A DNA stretch of 64,000 nt from Azospirillaceae bacterium (GTDB lineage Bacteria > Pseudomonadota > Alphaproteobacteria > Azospirillales > Azospirillaceae). Positions 17,731 through 27,562 of this stretch are shown in pieces. The position numbers and the translations under genes are program-made. The notes beneath the pieces were generated by a model. That model did no database searches. It had not been told where the DNA came from and was given only the letters and a program-made list of their open reading frames with translations. Where the stretch lies: assembly GCA_035645145.1 (NCBI GenBank), contig DASQNC010000015.1, forward strand, positions 62,001 to 126,000. The letters run 5' to 3'. The stretch's first letter is position 1; each line of letters begins with the position of its first letter.

Positions 17731-18483
17731 TTATGCCAGACGGTCGGCCAGCAGCGCCCCGCGCGCCGCCATGAAGTACAGACCCATGTGGTGGGCGATG
17801 GCTTGCGGGTGGGCGGCCGTGGGGGGGAGGCCGGCGGCGGCGGCCGCTTCGGCCGGCAGGTCGTAGGTGGCGCAGCCCGGCTCGTACACGGCGACTTCGC
17901 GCAGGGTCGGCATCAGGCCGTGGTTGCGCGCCGACAGCATGGTCAGCACGAAGTCCATGACGCAGATGTCGGTGCAGATCCCCACCACCAGCACATGGTT
18001 CAGCCGGTTGGCGTTGACCCAGTCCACCACCCGGTTGCGGTTGTCACGGCCGATGGCGCCGACGAAGCCGTTGATGCAGTTCTTGCGGATCAGCGTGGTG
18101 TGGGCGCTGTCTTCCAGCCACTTCAGCGTCGGCACCAGATCCTCGTGCCCGGTCCCGCGCTCGCAATGCGGCGGGTAGGGCGGCTCGGGCCGACCAGGCT
18201 CGTGGGTGTCGAGGAAGGCCAGGACCGGGCGGTGGCGCTCGTCGAAGGCCCGCGCCAAGCGGTCGGTTTCCTGCACCATCCGGTCGATCTGCTCGTTGGG
18301 TCCCATCGGGGCCATCGGCCCGCATCCCACGGTGCAGAACCCGTTCACCTCGTCCACCACCACCAAACCCGTTGGTTCCTTCCAAGGGGTGAAGCCGGTG
18401 AACTGGATGGGCATGGCGGCCTGCACCGCCTCCAGCGTGTCCGTGATCTCCGCTCGGCCGAGGGTGAGCGTGTCGACGTCCAT
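17731..18483 (-). CDS. isochorismatase-like cysteine hydrolase (nicotinamidase-like)
   Basis: A 250-residue cytosolic amidohydrolase of the isochorismatase superfamily. The putative triad is D44 (VVVDEVNGF), K134 (LIRKNCINGF) and C174 (GICTDICVMDF), with the usual cis-peptide region before the cysteine. The sequence TDTHE-like metal region (LDTHEPG) and the SARN segment recall nicotinamidases of the plant/bacterial type, so deamidation of nicotinamide for NAD salvage is plausible but not proven. ATG 18483 follows GGGGAGGA and is better than the longer frame. It is monocistronic, separated from manB by a terminator. Confidence 0.85.
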   Translation of the reverse strand: MDVDTLTLGRAEITDTLEAVQAAMPIQFTGFTPWKEPTGLVVVDEVNGFCTVGCGPMAPMGPNEQIDRMVQETDRLARAFDERHRPVLAFLDTHEPGRPEPPYPPHCERGTGHEDLVPTLKWLEDSAHTTLIRKNCINGFVGAIGRDNRNRVVDWVNANRLNHVLVVGICTDICVMDFVLTMLSARNHGLMPTLREVAVYEPGCATYDLPAEAAAAAGLPPTAAHPQAIAHHMGLYFMAARGALLADRLA

Positions 18484-18656
18484 GGATGCGTCCTCCCCAT
18501 ATCCACCGGGCATCCGCCAGGGTTCATCCGCCGGGATGGAACAGCGTGGGCCGTCCCTTCATCGCACGCAACAGGCAACCCGCCGGATCGGCATCCCCTG
18601 GACGAAAGGGGATGCCCCGGCGGAAGGGTTAAGCGGCAGCGGTTGGTGGGAATGGA

Positions 18657-18687
18657 AAAGCCCCGCCATCGGCATGGGCGGGGCTTT
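18657..18687 (-). terminator. rho-independent terminator after manB
   Basis: The stem AAAGCCCCGCC (18657-18667) pairs with GGCGGGGCTTT (18677-18687) around a nine-base loop. Read on the minus strand it ends in TTTTCC. It lies 35 bases past the manB stop and closes the galU-ugd-manB unit. Confidence 0.85.
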
Positions 18688-18721
18688 CCACTTGGCTTGA
18701 CACTCCCGGCAGGGGGCTGCG

Positions 18722-20110
18722 TCAGAACCCCGACGGGGCGTCGATGCGGCTCTGCTTGAGCTGCTCGCGGATGTTGCCCTTCAGGCGCTCCAGGCCGTCC
18801 TCGGTGTAGGCCTCGGCGCGGGCCACCAGGACGTCCTGGGTGTTGGACGCGCGCAGGAGCCACCAACCGTCCGGCGTCGTCACCCGCACGCCGTCGATGT
18901 CGTTGACCTGGGCGCCCGACGCCATCACCCGCGCCTTGATCTCCTCGATGGACTTGAACTTGCGCTCCTCGTCCACCTGGAAGCGGGTCTCGGGCGTGTT
19001 GAAGACCTGGGGCAGCCGGTCGCGCAGGGCGGCCAGCGAACCGCCGCGGCGGCTGACCAGCGAGATCAGGCGCACGCCGCAGTACAGCGCGTCGTCGAAG
19101 CCGTACCACTTGTCGGCGAAGAAGATGTGGCCGCTCATTTCGCCGGCCAGCGGGGAACCCACCTCGGCCATCTTGGCCTTCAGCAGCGAGTGGCCGGTCT
19201 TCCACATCAACGGCTTGCCGCCCAGCCGCGCGACCTCGTCGAAGATGGTCTGGCTGGTCTTCACATCGGCGATGATGGTCCCGCCGGGGTGGCTTTCCAG
19301 CACGTCCTGGGCGTAGATGGCGACCAGCTGGTCGCCCCAGACGATGCGGCCCTTCTCGTCCACCGCGCCGATCCGGTCGCCGTCGCCGTCGAAGCCGATG
19401 CCGAGGTGGCAGACCTTGTCCGAGACGACCTTCGCCAGATCCTCCATGTTCTCCGGGATCGTCGGATCCGGATGGTGGTTGGGGAAGGTGCCGTCGATCT
19501 GGTCGTACAGCAGGTGGTGGGTGCCCGGCAGGCGGGCGGCCATCCGGCGCAGGATCTCGCCGGTGGCGCCGTTGCCGGCGTCCCAGGCCACGGTCAGCGG
19601 CGCGTCGCCGTCGTAGTCGGCCAGCAGCCGGTCCACGTAGGCGTCCTTGACGTCGACGACCTCCTCGGCTCCCGACCCGCGGGCGAAGTTGCCGGACTTC
19701 GCGATGGTCCCGATCTCCTGGATCATCGCGCCGTACACCGGCTTGTTCTGCAGCACCATCTTGATGCCGTTGTATTCCGGCGGGTTGTGCGAGCCGGTGA
19801 TCATCACGCCCGCGTCGGCACCCAGCGTCTTGGCCGCGTAGTACAGCATGGGCGTCGGGCCCAGGCCGATGCGCAGCACCACCATGCCGGCCGCCCGCAG
19901 GCCCTCGACCATGGCGGCCTCGAGCTCGGGCGAGGACAGGCGGCCGTCGTAGCCGACCGCCACCTTCCGACCGCCGGCACGATCGACCATGGTGCCGAAC
20001 GCGCGGCCGACCGCCCGGGCGTCGTCCTTGCCCAGCGTCTTGCCGACAATCCCGCGGATGTCGTACTCGCGTAGGATCGTGGGGTGGAAAGTGTAGGCGC
20101 CGTCCGTCAT
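18722..20110 (-). CDS. manB: phosphomannomutase/phosphoglucomutase
   Basis: A 462-residue alpha-D-phosphohexomutase interconverting hexose 6- and 1-phosphates, feeding GDP-mannose or UDP-glucose synthesis for surface polysaccharides. The phosphoserine loop is [14 protein letters not shown], the metal loop [10 protein letters not shown], the sugar-specificity loop GEMSGHIFF (the GEMSGH form favours dual Man/Glc use) and the phosphate-binding loop RASNTQ. ATG 20110 overlaps the ugd stop by one base (TGATG), showing translational coupling. A terminator follows. The symbol could equally be algC or pgm. Confidence 0.94.
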   Translation of the reverse strand: MTDGAYTFHPTILREYDIRGIVGKTLGKDDARAVGRAFGTMVDRAGGRKVAVGYDGRLSSPELEAAMVEGLRAAGMVVLRIGLGPTPMLYYAAKTLGADAGVMITGSHNPPEYNGIKMVLQNKPVYGAMIQEIGTIAKSGNFARGSGAEEVVDVKDAYVDRLLADYDGDAPLTVAWDAGNGATGEILRRMAARLPGTHHLLYDQIDGTFPNHHPDPTIPENMEDLAKVVSDKVCHLGIGFDGDGDRIGAVDEKGRIVWGDQLVAIYAQDVLESHPGGTIIADVKTSQTIFDEVARLGGKPLMWKTGHSLLKAKMAEVGSPLAGEMSGHIFFADKWYGFDDALYCGVRLISLVSRRGGSLAALRDRLPQVFNTPETRFQVDEERKFKSIEEIKARVMASGAQVNDIDGVRVTTPDGWWLLRASNTQDVLVARAEAYTEDGLERLKGNIREQLKQSRIDAPSGF

Positions 20111-21468
20111 CACACCGTCTCCTCGGTCGCGCGGGCCATCTGCATCGCGCGGGTCGCCACCCGTGCCGGGCGGCCGACCGAATGGTACTCGAACCCGGCC
20201 TCGCGCATTTCCGCCGGCTTGTAGATGTTTCGAAGGTCGATCATCAAGGGCCGATTGAGCAGGCCGATCACGCGCTCCAGATCCAGCGCGCGGAACTCGT
20301 TCCACTCCGTCAGGATCGTCACGCAGTCGGCATCGGCCATGCAGGCATAGGCGTCCTTGGCCCACTCCACGCCCGGCAGCAGCTTCTCGGCCTCGTGGGC
20401 GCCGGCGGGGTCGTAGGCGCGGATGCGCGCGCCGGCCTTCTGCAGGGCGGGGACGATGTCCAGCGACGGGGCGTCGCGCATGTCGTCGGTGTTGGGCTTG
20501 AACGTCACGCCCAGGACCGCGACGGTCTTACCGTCCACCGACCCGCCGCAGGCCTCGATGATGCGGTCGGCCATGGCCCGCTTGCGCCGGTCGTTCACAT
20601 CGACCACGGTTTCGATCAGGCGCGTCGGCGCGCCCGCCATCTGGGCCGTGCGGACCAGCGCCAGCGTGTCTTTGGGGAAGCACGAGCCGCCGTAGCCCGG
20701 ACCCGCGTTCAGGAACTTGCGGCCGATGCGGCCGTCCAGCCCGATGCCCTTGGCCACGTCCTGCACGTCGGCGCCGACCCGGTCGCACAGGTCCGCCATC
20801 TCGTTGATGAAGGTGATCTTCATCGCCAGGAAGGCGTTGCCCGCGTACTTGATCAGTTCCGCCGTCTCCAGCGCGGTCATGACGATCGGCGTCTCGATCA
20901 GGTAAAGCGGCCGGTAGAGTTGGCGCATCACCTGCCGGGCGCGGTCGCTCTCGGTGCCGATCACCACGCGGTCGGGGCGCATGAAGTCGCCGATGGCGGC
21001 ACCCTCGCGCAGGAACTCCGGGTTCGAGCAGACGTCGAACTCGGCGTCCGGCCGCGCATTGCGGATGATCCGCTCCACCTCGCGGCCGGTGCCGACGGGC
21101 ACGGTCGACTTGGTGACGACGACCGTGTAGCCGTCCAGGTGCTGCGCGATCTCCTCGGCCGCCGCGAACACATAGGAGAGGTCGGCATGCCCGTCACCGC
21201 GGCGCGACGGCGTGCCGACGGCGATGAACACCGCGTCCGCGCCCTTCATGGCCGGACCCAGCTCGCGCGAGAACGACAGGCGCCCGGCCTTCACGTTCTT
21301 GGCGACCAGATCTTCGAGGCCGGGCTCGTAGATCGGGATCTCGCCGCGCTCCAGCCGGTCGATCTTGCCCGCATCCTTGTCGACGCAGACGACGTTGACG
21401 CCGAATTCCGCGAAGCATGCACCCGACACCAGGCCAACATAGCCCGTGCCGACCATAACAACGCGCAT
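20110..21468 (-). CDS. ugd: UDP-glucose 6-dehydrogenase
   Basis: A 452-residue NAD-dependent enzyme that oxidises UDP-glucose twice to UDP-glucuronate for exopolysaccharide and LPS precursors. It has the Rossmann motif [19 protein letters not shown], the domain signature [23 protein letters not shown] and the catalytic cysteine loop [16 protein letters not shown], followed by the C-terminal [21 protein letters not shown] 21468 follows AAGGGGGATTC. It lies 61 bases after galU, which makes its substrate, and is coupled to manB. Confidence 0.96.
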   Translation of the reverse strand: MRVVMVGTGYVGLVSGACFAEFGVNVVCVDKDAGKIDRLERGEIPIYEPGLEDLVAKNVKAGRLSFSRELGPAMKGADAVFIAVGTPSRRGDGHADLSYVFAAAEEIAQHLDGYTVVVTKSTVPVGTGREVERIIRNARPDAEFDVCSNPEFLREGAAIGDFMRPDRVVIGTESDRARQVMRQLYRPLYLIETPIVMTALETAELIKYAGNAFLAMKITFINEMADLCDRVGADVQDVAKGIGLDGRIGRKFLNAGPGYGGSCFPKDTLALVRTAQMAGAPTRLIETVVDVNDRRKRAMADRIIEACGGSVDGKTVAVLGVTFKPNTDDMRDAPSLDIVPALQKAGARIRAYDPAGAHEAEKLLPGVEWAKDAYACMADADCVTILTEWNEFRALDLERVIGLLNRPLMIDLRNIYKPAEMREAGFEYHSVGRPARVATRAMQMARATEETV

Positions 21469-21529
21469 GAATCCCCCTTATGGTGGCGGCCGGCCGATCG
21501 TGTCCGACCGGCCGTTCAGTCGTTGAGGT

Positions 21530-22405
21530 TCAGTCTTTGAGCAATTCCTTGAGGCGGCCGCGCAGCTTCGACGCCATGTCCGGCCGCCGGAGCGCGAAGG
21601 CGACGTTCGCCAGCACGAAGCCCAGCTTGTCGCCGCAATCGAAGCGTTCGCCCTTGAAACGGAAACCATGGAACGGCTGGTGGCCGATCAGACGCGACAG
21701 GGCGTCGGTCAGCTGGATTTCACCGCCGGCCCCCTTCTCGAACCGGTTGAGGTGCTCGAACACCTCGGGCTGCAGGATGTAGCGGCCCTGGATGGAGAGA
21801 TTGGAGGGGGCGACCTCCGGGTCCGGCTTTTCCACCAGACCCTTCACCTTGATCAGACGGCCATCCTCGCCGGCGATGTCCAGGATGCCGTACTTGTTGG
21901 TCTGCTCGCGCGGGACCTCGAACACCGAGACGATGTTCCCCCCGACCTCGTTGTAGGCCTCCATCATCTGCGCCAAGCAGGGCGTGTCGTGCAGCACCTG
22001 CTCGTCCGGCAGCAGGACGGCGAAGGGCTCGTTGCCGACGAACTCGCGTGCGCACCACACCGCGTGGCCGAGGCCGAGCGGTTCCGGCTGCCGCACATAG
22101 GCCAGGTTGCCGGGCGGGATCTGGATGTCCTCCACGATCTTCAGCAGATCGTTCTTGCCGCGGAGCCGGAGCACCGAGCTCAGCTCGTAGTTCAGGTCGA
22201 AATGGTCCTCCAGCGGGCTCTTGCCCCGGCTGGTGACGAACACGAACTGCTCGATGCCCGCGGCCCTGGCCTCGTCCACGGCATGCTGGATCAGCGGCTT
22301 GTCGGCCAGCGGCAGCATCTCCTTCGGGATCGCCTTGGTAGCGGGCAGAAAACGGGTACCGAGGCCGGCGACGGGGAATACCGCCTTACGGACGGGCTTG
22401 GCCAT
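21530..22405 (-). CDS. galU: UTP-glucose-1-phosphate uridylyltransferase
   Basis: A 291-residue nucleotidyltransferase making UDP-glucose from glucose 1-phosphate and UTP. The nucleotide loop VAGLGTRFLPATKAIPKEMLP, the DKPLIQHAVDEA segment, VLLPDEQV and the sugar-site GLVEKPDPEVAPSNLSIQGRYIL are all present, then GEIQLTDAL near the C-terminus. ATG 22405 (MAKPVRKAVFPVAG) is preferred to the in-frame ATG nine bases earlier. It heads the galU-ugd-manB unit. Confidence 0.96.
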   Translation of the reverse strand: MAKPVRKAVFPVAGLGTRFLPATKAIPKEMLPLADKPLIQHAVDEARAAGIEQFVFVTSRGKSPLEDHFDLNYELSSVLRLRGKNDLLKIVEDIQIPPGNLAYVRQPEPLGLGHAVWCAREFVGNEPFAVLLPDEQVLHDTPCLAQMMEAYNEVGGNIVSVFEVPREQTNKYGILDIAGEDGRLIKVKGLVEKPDPEVAPSNLSIQGRYILQPEVFEHLNRFEKGAGGEIQLTDALSRLIGHQPFHGFRFKGERFDCGDKLGFVLANVAFALRRPDMASKLRGRLKELLKD

Positions 22406-22507
22406 GGGTTTCACTCGCTGTTACGCGGGGCCGCGACGTGGCTTGGCGTGGGCCCCTGCAAATGCCGGCGAGGAATGCCATGCGATGTGGGCATGCGCAA
22501 CCTCGCT

Positions 22508-23260
22508 TCAGCCGTGTAGGAGCAGGTCTTTGGCCTGATTGATCCTCGCCGCAAGATAGGTCGACCCGCCCTGATCGGGGTGCACCTTACGCATCAGCCG
22601 CCGGTGGGCCTCCTTGATCTCGTCCGGGCCGGCACCGGGCACAAGGCCTAGGATTTCGTAGGCTTCGGCCCGTGTCATGGCACCGTTGCCCGCCGTACCC
22701 GGGCCGGTACCCGAGGCGCGGCCCCGCTCCGGGCCGTCACCCGGGGTGCCCCCCGCGGTCCCGGCGTCCGCATCATGGGTGCGCCAGCCGGGGCCGTGGG
22801 CGCGGTCCAGGTACGCCTCCAGAACGGACGCCGAGGGCGGGTCGTTCAGACGGCATTCGTCCAGCAGGCGCAGCAGATCGCCCAGCGCCAAGCCGTCCAG
22901 CGATGCGCCGGCCTGTTCGCCGTGCAGGATTTCCCCGGACATCGCGCCGGTGTCATGGTCGAGGACCATGCGGAGGTAAGCCGTTTCCACCGACGAGCTT
23001 TGTCCCGGCGACGGGGGACGGTTGGCATGGGACCGGGGCGCCCATACCCGCCGGGCCAGGGGGACCAGGACCGTCGCGGCGGCGATCAGGATCCCGAACC
23101 GTCCGGTGATCGCCAGTGTGGCAACAGCGGCGACGACCGCAACCACCGCCATGGCCCGCAGAACCCGCGCAAGCCATCCGGGATCGGCCCGCATGAAGCC
23201 GCGCAGCAGAAGGGCGCCGCCCACGAGCAACCCGAAACCGAGCAGGAAGACCGAGAGCAC
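22508..23260 (-). CDS. membrane-anchored J-domain protein
   Basis: A 250-residue protein beginning with GTG 23260 just after a GAGG sequence, eight bases beyond the upstream vWA gene's stop. The N-terminal third has two or three hydrophobic helices ([45 protein letters not shown]). A middle domain ([26 protein letters not shown]) and a Gly-rich linker follow. The last ~60 residues are a J-domain, [35 protein letters not shown], with the HPD tripeptide that stimulates Hsp70 ATPase. The topology resembles Tim14/Pam18 and DjlA-type membrane co-chaperones. The partner is presumably DnaK at the inner membrane. Confidence 0.85.
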   Translation of the reverse strand: MLSVFLLGFGLLVGGALLLRGFMRADPGWLARVLRAMAVVAVVAAVATLAITGRFGILIAAATVLVPLARRVWAPRSHANRPPSPGQSSSVETAYLRMVLDHDTGAMSGEILHGEQAGASLDGLALGDLLRLLDECRLNDPPSASVLEAYLDRAHGPGWRTHDADAGTAGGTPGDGPERGRASGTGPGTAGNGAMTRAEAYEILGLVPGAGPDEIKEAHRRLMRKVHPDQGGSTYLAARINQAKDLLLHG

Positions 23261-23268
23261 GCCGCCTC

Positions 23269-24006
23269 CTACCGGCGACCGACCTGGGATGCCAGGCGGA
23301 GGACCGGGGCCGACCGGCCGCGGCTGTAGTCCGCAAGGGCGGCGTGGCCGCCGGCCGCATAGACGGCGACGGCCGACAGCAGCTCCTTCAATTGCTGCGC
23401 ACTGTTGGCGTCGAACGGGCAGTAGGCGCCACCGGACAGCCGTGCGATCTGCTCGAACGCCCGCCGGGCCACGGGCTCGCCCCCCTCGTGGAAGAGGAAG
23501 ACCGGGACCCCGCGCAGGCCCAGCTCGCCCGCAAGGTGGCAAAGCCGGTCGACATCCTCTTCCATGCAGTCGCCGACGAAGACCAGGGCATTCACCTTTT
23601 CCCGGTCCGTTTCGGCCAGGCAATGCTTGAGAACCCGCGCGATCTGGGTCTGCCCGCCCTGGCAGGTGACCTTCGACATCAGGCGGAGAAGCTCCGGCCC
23701 GCTCGACAGCCAGGGGCTGGCGGCACACTCCCGGAACCCGCGGTAATAGACGAGTTGGAGGTTCAGGCCGCCCAGCGACGCGGTCGCCTCGAACATTTCG
23801 CCCTGGATGCCCATCGCCCTGTCCCAGGTCGGCTGGCGGCTGGCGGTCGCATCCAGGGCGAACATCAGCCGGCCGCGGCGGCCGGCCACGCGCGGCGGCG
23901 GCGGGGTCGCCGCCACCTTGTGCAGGAAGGCCTGCACGTCGCCCCGAGAGTCCGGGGTTCCGGATTCCCGGTTCTGCGTCGGAAGGTTGGTGGTCTTGTC
24001 GGCCAT
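23269..24006 (-). CDS. von Willebrand factor A-like domain protein
   Basis: A 245-residue soluble protein. From about residue 45 it has a vWA fold with an imperfect [23 protein letters not shown] (DxTxS in place of DxSxS), then a conserved threonine region (GQTQIARVL) and [14 protein letters not shown]. It carries no signal peptide, and its N-terminal ~45 residues are polar ([23 protein letters not shown]). vWA proteins usually bind partners through a divalent metal. It is directly followed by the membrane J-domain gene, suggesting a shared function. ATG 24006 is chosen over 24090. Confidence 0.78.
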   Translation of the reverse strand: MADKTTNLPTQNRESGTPDSRGDVQAFLHKVAATPPPPRVAGRRGRLMFALDATASRQPTWDRAMGIQGEMFEATASLGGLNLQLVYYRGFRECAASPWLSSGPELLRLMSKVTCQGGQTQIARVLKHCLAETDREKVNALVFVGDCMEEDVDRLCHLAGELGLRGVPVFLFHEGGEPVARRAFEQIARLSGGAYCPFDANSAQQLKELLSAVAVYAAGGHAALADYSRGRSAPVLRLASQVGRR

Positions 24007-24164
24007 CGGTCCCGTCCCCGCCTTGGCGCGTCGCCACCCCTCTGAAATGGGGGCGGGGACGGGTCTCCGGAAGGAGCGTTCAGGGTTCACGGAAGACCCA
24101 CGCCGCCTGGGGGCGGCCCAAGCGGCGTGGGATCGGCAAAGCGGCCGGATGCCGGTGTGGTGGA

Positions 24165-24473
24165 TCAGGCGGTCTCGTGGACCAGAAGCGCTTCGAGGTC
24201 GGCCACCGCGGCTTTCAACTGGTCGACCGCGGCCACCGCCCGCGGCTGGATGGCGGCAAACGCGTCGTCCGGGGCCAAGCGCAGCTCCTCGACGCGTGCA
24301 AGTGCGCGGTTCAGCAGCCCGCGGGCATTGTCCAGTGCCGGTTGCACGGTGTCGTCTGTTCCCGTCCGGAGATACCGGATTGCTGCCGTGCGCAGCCTGT
24401 CCAGCGCATCCTCCGCACGCCTGACGGCCCCCGCGAGGGAATCCTCGATGGTGCTCCGGTCTAGGCTATTCAT
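24165..24473 (-). CDS. small alpha-helical hypothetical protein
   Basis: A 102-residue protein that reads as almost continuous amphipathic helix or coiled coil (RRAEDALDRLRTAAIRYL, LLNRALARVEELRL, VAAVDQLKAAVADLEALL). It has no membrane segment and no known catalytic motif. ATG 24473 follows GAAGGATT. It lies upstream of the vWA gene on the same strand with a 158-base gap. An A+T-rich region precedes it. Confidence 0.65.
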   Translation of the reverse strand: MNSLDRSTIEDSLAGAVRRAEDALDRLRTAAIRYLRTGTDDTVQPALDNARGLLNRALARVEELRLAPDDAFAAIQPRAVAAVDQLKAAVADLEALLVHETA

Positions 24474-24770
24474 ATGCAAATCCTTCGTTTTCCGAGTGCG
24501 GTGCCTCGTCCGCAGGCGCGGAAACAAGGCGTGGCCGTTTCCGGTTCCGGGCTGTCCGCGTCCTTATTTCTCTTATGAATTTGCATCCGTTTTGAGGTTG
24601 TGTCTGCAATCTATAATTTAAACTTGCAAAAAGATAGCCGCAATGGAATGCATAATCTGCTATTTATTATCCTCTCGAAATGTTTGTCTCGATAAGGATT
24701 TGTTGCGTCGACGTCGCGGAACCAGAAGTCTGGCATACATAACAGTTCCGCTTCGGGCCGGCTGCTCCTG
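24474..24770. other. A+T-rich intergenic region
   Basis: About 300 bases without a convincing gene. The stretch 24560-24715 is strikingly A+T-rich for this genome (for example TCTATAATTTAAACTTGC near 24610). It probably holds the promoter of the small helical gene to the left. The ligase gene on the right ends at 24771, so it gets no promoter from here. No terminator hairpin, tRNA or repeat was recognised. Confidence 0.5.
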
Positions 24771-26339
24771 TCAATTGGCTATCATCCCTTCGAGCGTTTC
24801 CAGGCGGTCGGCCTCCCCCGCCGGTTTGTCCCACCGAATACGGCTGATCCGGGGGAAGCGCATCGCGACCCCGGATTTGTGGCGTGGCGAGCGGTGCACG
24901 CTGTCGAAGGCCACCTCGAAGACGAGCCGCGGTTCCACCTCGCGCACCGGGCCGAACCGGGCGAGCGTGTTGTTGCGGATCCAGCGGTCGAGCCGGCCCA
25001 GCTCCTCGTCGGTGAAGCCGAAATAGGCTTTGCCCACCGGCACCAGCTCGTCCCCGCGCCAAGCCCCGAACGTGTAGTCGGAGTAGTAGGAGGAACGCTT
25101 GCCATGGCCGCGCTGGGCGTACATCAGCACGCAGTCGAGCGTCAGTGGCCCCCGCTTCCACTTGAACCAGGGGCCTTTCGGCCGGCCCGCGGTGTAGGGG
25201 CTGTCGGCGCGCTTCAGCATCAAGCCTTCGATGCCGTTCCCGCGGGTCTCGGCCCGGATGGCCGCCAACTCGTCCCAATCGCGGAAGGGCACCCGGGGCG
25301 ACAGGTCCATACCCGCAGGGCATGTCCGGTCGTACCAGGCTTCCAGCCGTGCGCGGCGCTGTTCGAACGGCAGGGCGCGGACATCCTCGGCCCCGTCGAA
25401 CAGAATGTCGTACAGGCGCACCCAGGCCGGATACTCGCGCATCAGCTTGGCCGAGACCTGCTTGCGGTTCAGGCGTTGCTGCAAATCGTTGAAGGGGGCC
25501 ACGGCGCCGTCCCGCACGACCAGGAGTTCGCCGTCGAGCACGGCTTCGAACCCGATCCGATCCACCACGTCGGGGAAGCCGCCCCCCACATCCTCGCCGG
25601 TGCGGGAATACACGCGCACACGCCCGCCCCTGGATGCCACCTGCACCCGGACCCCGTCCCATTTCCATTCGGCCCGGTAGGCGGCAGGGTCGAGGGCACG
25701 GATGTCCGCGTCCTCCAGCGGATGGGCCAGCATCAACGGACGGAAGCCGGCGCGGTCGTCGGGTGCCGGCCGTTCGGCCCGGCCTTCCAGCCACGCGAAC
25801 AGATCCTGGTAGGGCGGCTCCAGCGCGTGCCAGATCTCCTCCACCTCGTCCACGGTCCGGCCGCCGTATTCGGCCAGCGCCGTCTTGGCAAGGCGGGCCG
25901 ACACGCCCACCCGCATGGCGCCCGTGATCAGCTTCAGCAGCGCATGGCGCCCTTCGGGCTCCAACGCATCCAGCCATCCCTCCACCAGCGCCGGAACGCG
26001 GGTGCGGGGGGCGGCACGCAACGCGTCCACCACATCGCTCAGGCTCGGTGCCCGGTTCGGTCCCGGCCGCGGCGGCCAGATCAGCGAGACGGTTTCCGCC
26101 AAGTCGCCGACGAAATCGTAGGACCAGGCGAACAGGGCGGGGTCCACCCGCGACAGCACCAGCGTGCGCACCGTACCGGGCTTGGCATGCGCAAAGCGCA
26201 GACTCTCCGTCAGCGCCGCCAGCGCCCATCCGCGCTCCGGGTCGGGGGTGTGCCGGAAATAGTCCGCGAGCAGGCGCAGCTTGCCGTTCCGCGAGGGGGT
26301 GAACACCAGCCCGTCGAGCAGCCGTGCAAAGCGGTTCAC
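24771..26339 (-). CDS. ATP-dependent DNA ligase, ligase-associated repair type
   Basis: A 522-residue DNA ligase. The N-terminal DNA-binding domain (residues 1 to ~200) leads to the adenylation domain with the active-site lysine in EWKWDGVRVQ (KxDG), then DGELLVV, the motif EGLMLKRADSPY and the last nucleotidyltransferase motif PWFKWKRG. An OB-fold follows. It seals nicks using ATP and is separate from the replicative NAD-dependent ligase. GTG 26339 overlaps the exonuclease stop in GTGA, so the two are coupled. With that exonuclease and the Lhr-type helicase nearby it forms the 'ligase-associated DNA damage response' set. Confidence 0.93.
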   Translation of the reverse strand: MNRFARLLDGLVFTPSRNGKLRLLADYFRHTPDPERGWALAALTESLRFAHAKPGTVRTLVLSRVDPALFAWSYDFVGDLAETVSLIWPPRPGPNRAPSLSDVVDALRAAPRTRVPALVEGWLDALEPEGRHALLKLITGAMRVGVSARLAKTALAEYGGRTVDEVEEIWHALEPPYQDLFAWLEGRAERPAPDDRAGFRPLMLAHPLEDADIRALDPAAYRAEWKWDGVRVQVASRGGRVRVYSRTGEDVGGGFPDVVDRIGFEAVLDGELLVVRDGAVAPFNDLQQRLNRKQVSAKLMREYPAWVRLYDILFDGAEDVRALPFEQRRARLEAWYDRTCPAGMDLSPRVPFRDWDELAAIRAETRGNGIEGLMLKRADSPYTAGRPKGPWFKWKRGPLTLDCVLMYAQRGHGKRSSYYSDYTFGAWRGDELVPVGKAYFGFTDEELGRLDRWIRNNTLARFGPVREVEPRLVFEVAFDSVHRSPRHKSGVAMRFPRISRIRWDKPAGEADRLETLEGMIAN

Positions 26340-27451
26340 GCTTGCTCCCCTCCGTCGGGTGGTGGATCGGCGGAGGGCGGACCGTCATCGTCGGCGGCTT
26401 CCCCCTGGCCTTCTTCGTCGAAGCCGACCAGGGCCAGCGCCCGGGCCCGGATGCCCATGGCCGTGGCCGCGTGGCACAGGGCCTCCTCACGGCCGTGGGT
26501 CACCCACAGCTCGGCGCAGCCCACCTCCCGCACGGTGTCCAGAAGCTCGTCCCAATCGGCGTGGTCCGAGACCACCAGCGGCAGCTCCACACCGCGTTGG
26601 CGGACCCGCTGGCGCACCCGCATCCAGCCCGAGGCCAGGCCCACCACCGGGTCCGGGAAGCGGCGGGCCCAGCGGTCGGCCACCGCCGAGGGCGGGCACA
26701 GGACGATCTCGCCCCGGAACGCCTCCTTCCGGCCCGCCGCCACCGGCAGCAACGGCCCCAGCTCCACACCCAGCCGTTCGTACAGGTCGCAAAGGCCTTG
26801 CAGCGCCCCGTGCAGATGGATCGGCCGGTCCCCCCATCCGGCCGCCCGGATCAGCCGGATCAGGCGCTGGCATTTGCCGAGCGCGTAGGCGCCGACGATG
26901 TGCGCCCGATCGGGGGACAGTGCCACGCTGTCCAGCAGCTTGCGCACCTCGCCCAGGTCCGGCGGGTGGCGGAACACGGGCAGCCCGAACGTGGCCTCGG
27001 TCACGAACAGGTCGCAGCGGACCGGCTCGAACGGGGAACAGGTGGGGTCGGGCCGCCGCTTGTAATCCCCCGAGACCACCACCCGGCTGCCCTTGTGGTC
27101 CAGCACCACCTGCGCGCTGCCCAGCACGTGGCCGGCCGGGACCAGACGCACCTCCACGTCCCCGATGCGCAGGGGCTCGCTGTAGGGCAAGGGGTGCAGG
27201 GTTCCGCCGGCGGCCTCGCCATAGCGCGCCCGCATGATCGCCAGCGTTTCGGGCGTCGCCAGTACGGCCTTGTTGTTCGGGCGCGCGTGGTCGGCATGCC
27301 CGTGGGTGACCACCGCCCGGGCCACCGGCCGGATCGGGTCGATGTGGAACTCCGGGCCGCCGCCGGGCGGCCGGACGAGCAGGCCTCCCCCGTCCGAAGG
27401 GTGCGCAGGCGCGATCCACGTCCGCGGTGGTGGGGGTGGTGCGAAGGCCAT
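26336..27451 (-). CDS. ligase-associated metallo-beta-lactamase exonuclease
   Basis: A 371-residue nuclease of the beta-CASP/Artemis-like metallo-beta-lactamase class. The metal motif is VVTHGHADHAR (HxHxDH), followed by PAGHVLGSAQVVL, VVSGDYKRRPDPTC and the late VVSDHADWDELL. Homologues next to DNA ligases trim DNA ends in a damage response. It is first in a two-gene unit with the ligase (four-base overlap). The region upstream to psuG is 111 bases and divergent, so it must contain promoters for both. Confidence 0.9.
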   Translation of the reverse strand: MAFAPPPPPRTWIAPAHPSDGGGLLVRPPGGGPEFHIDPIRPVARAVVTHGHADHARPNNKAVLATPETLAIMRARYGEAAGGTLHPLPYSEPLRIGDVEVRLVPAGHVLGSAQVVLDHKGSRVVVSGDYKRRPDPTCSPFEPVRCDLFVTEATFGLPVFRHPPDLGEVRKLLDSVALSPDRAHIVGAYALGKCQRLIRLIRAAGWGDRPIHLHGALQGLCDLYERLGVELGPLLPVAAGRKEAFRGEIVLCPPSAVADRWARRFPDPVVGLASGWMRVRQRVRQRGVELPLVVSDHADWDELLDTVREVGCAELWVTHGREEALCHAATAMGIRARALALVGFDEEGQGEAADDDGPPSADPPPDGGEQA

Positions 27452-27562
27452 GGAATGGAATATGGCGTCCGCGCGCAGACCTGTCCAAACGGTGCCGGAT
27501 GCGGGCGGCCTCCGCCTGCGCTATGGTCGGTCCATTCCACGAAGCGGTGGGGCTTGGAGCCT

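Noticed and set aside
24523-24548. GGAAC-N17-TGTT on the minus strand as a general stress (EcfG) promoter for the small helical gene
   Set aside because: The -10 lacks the CGTT consensus, and no other such site supports it in the window.
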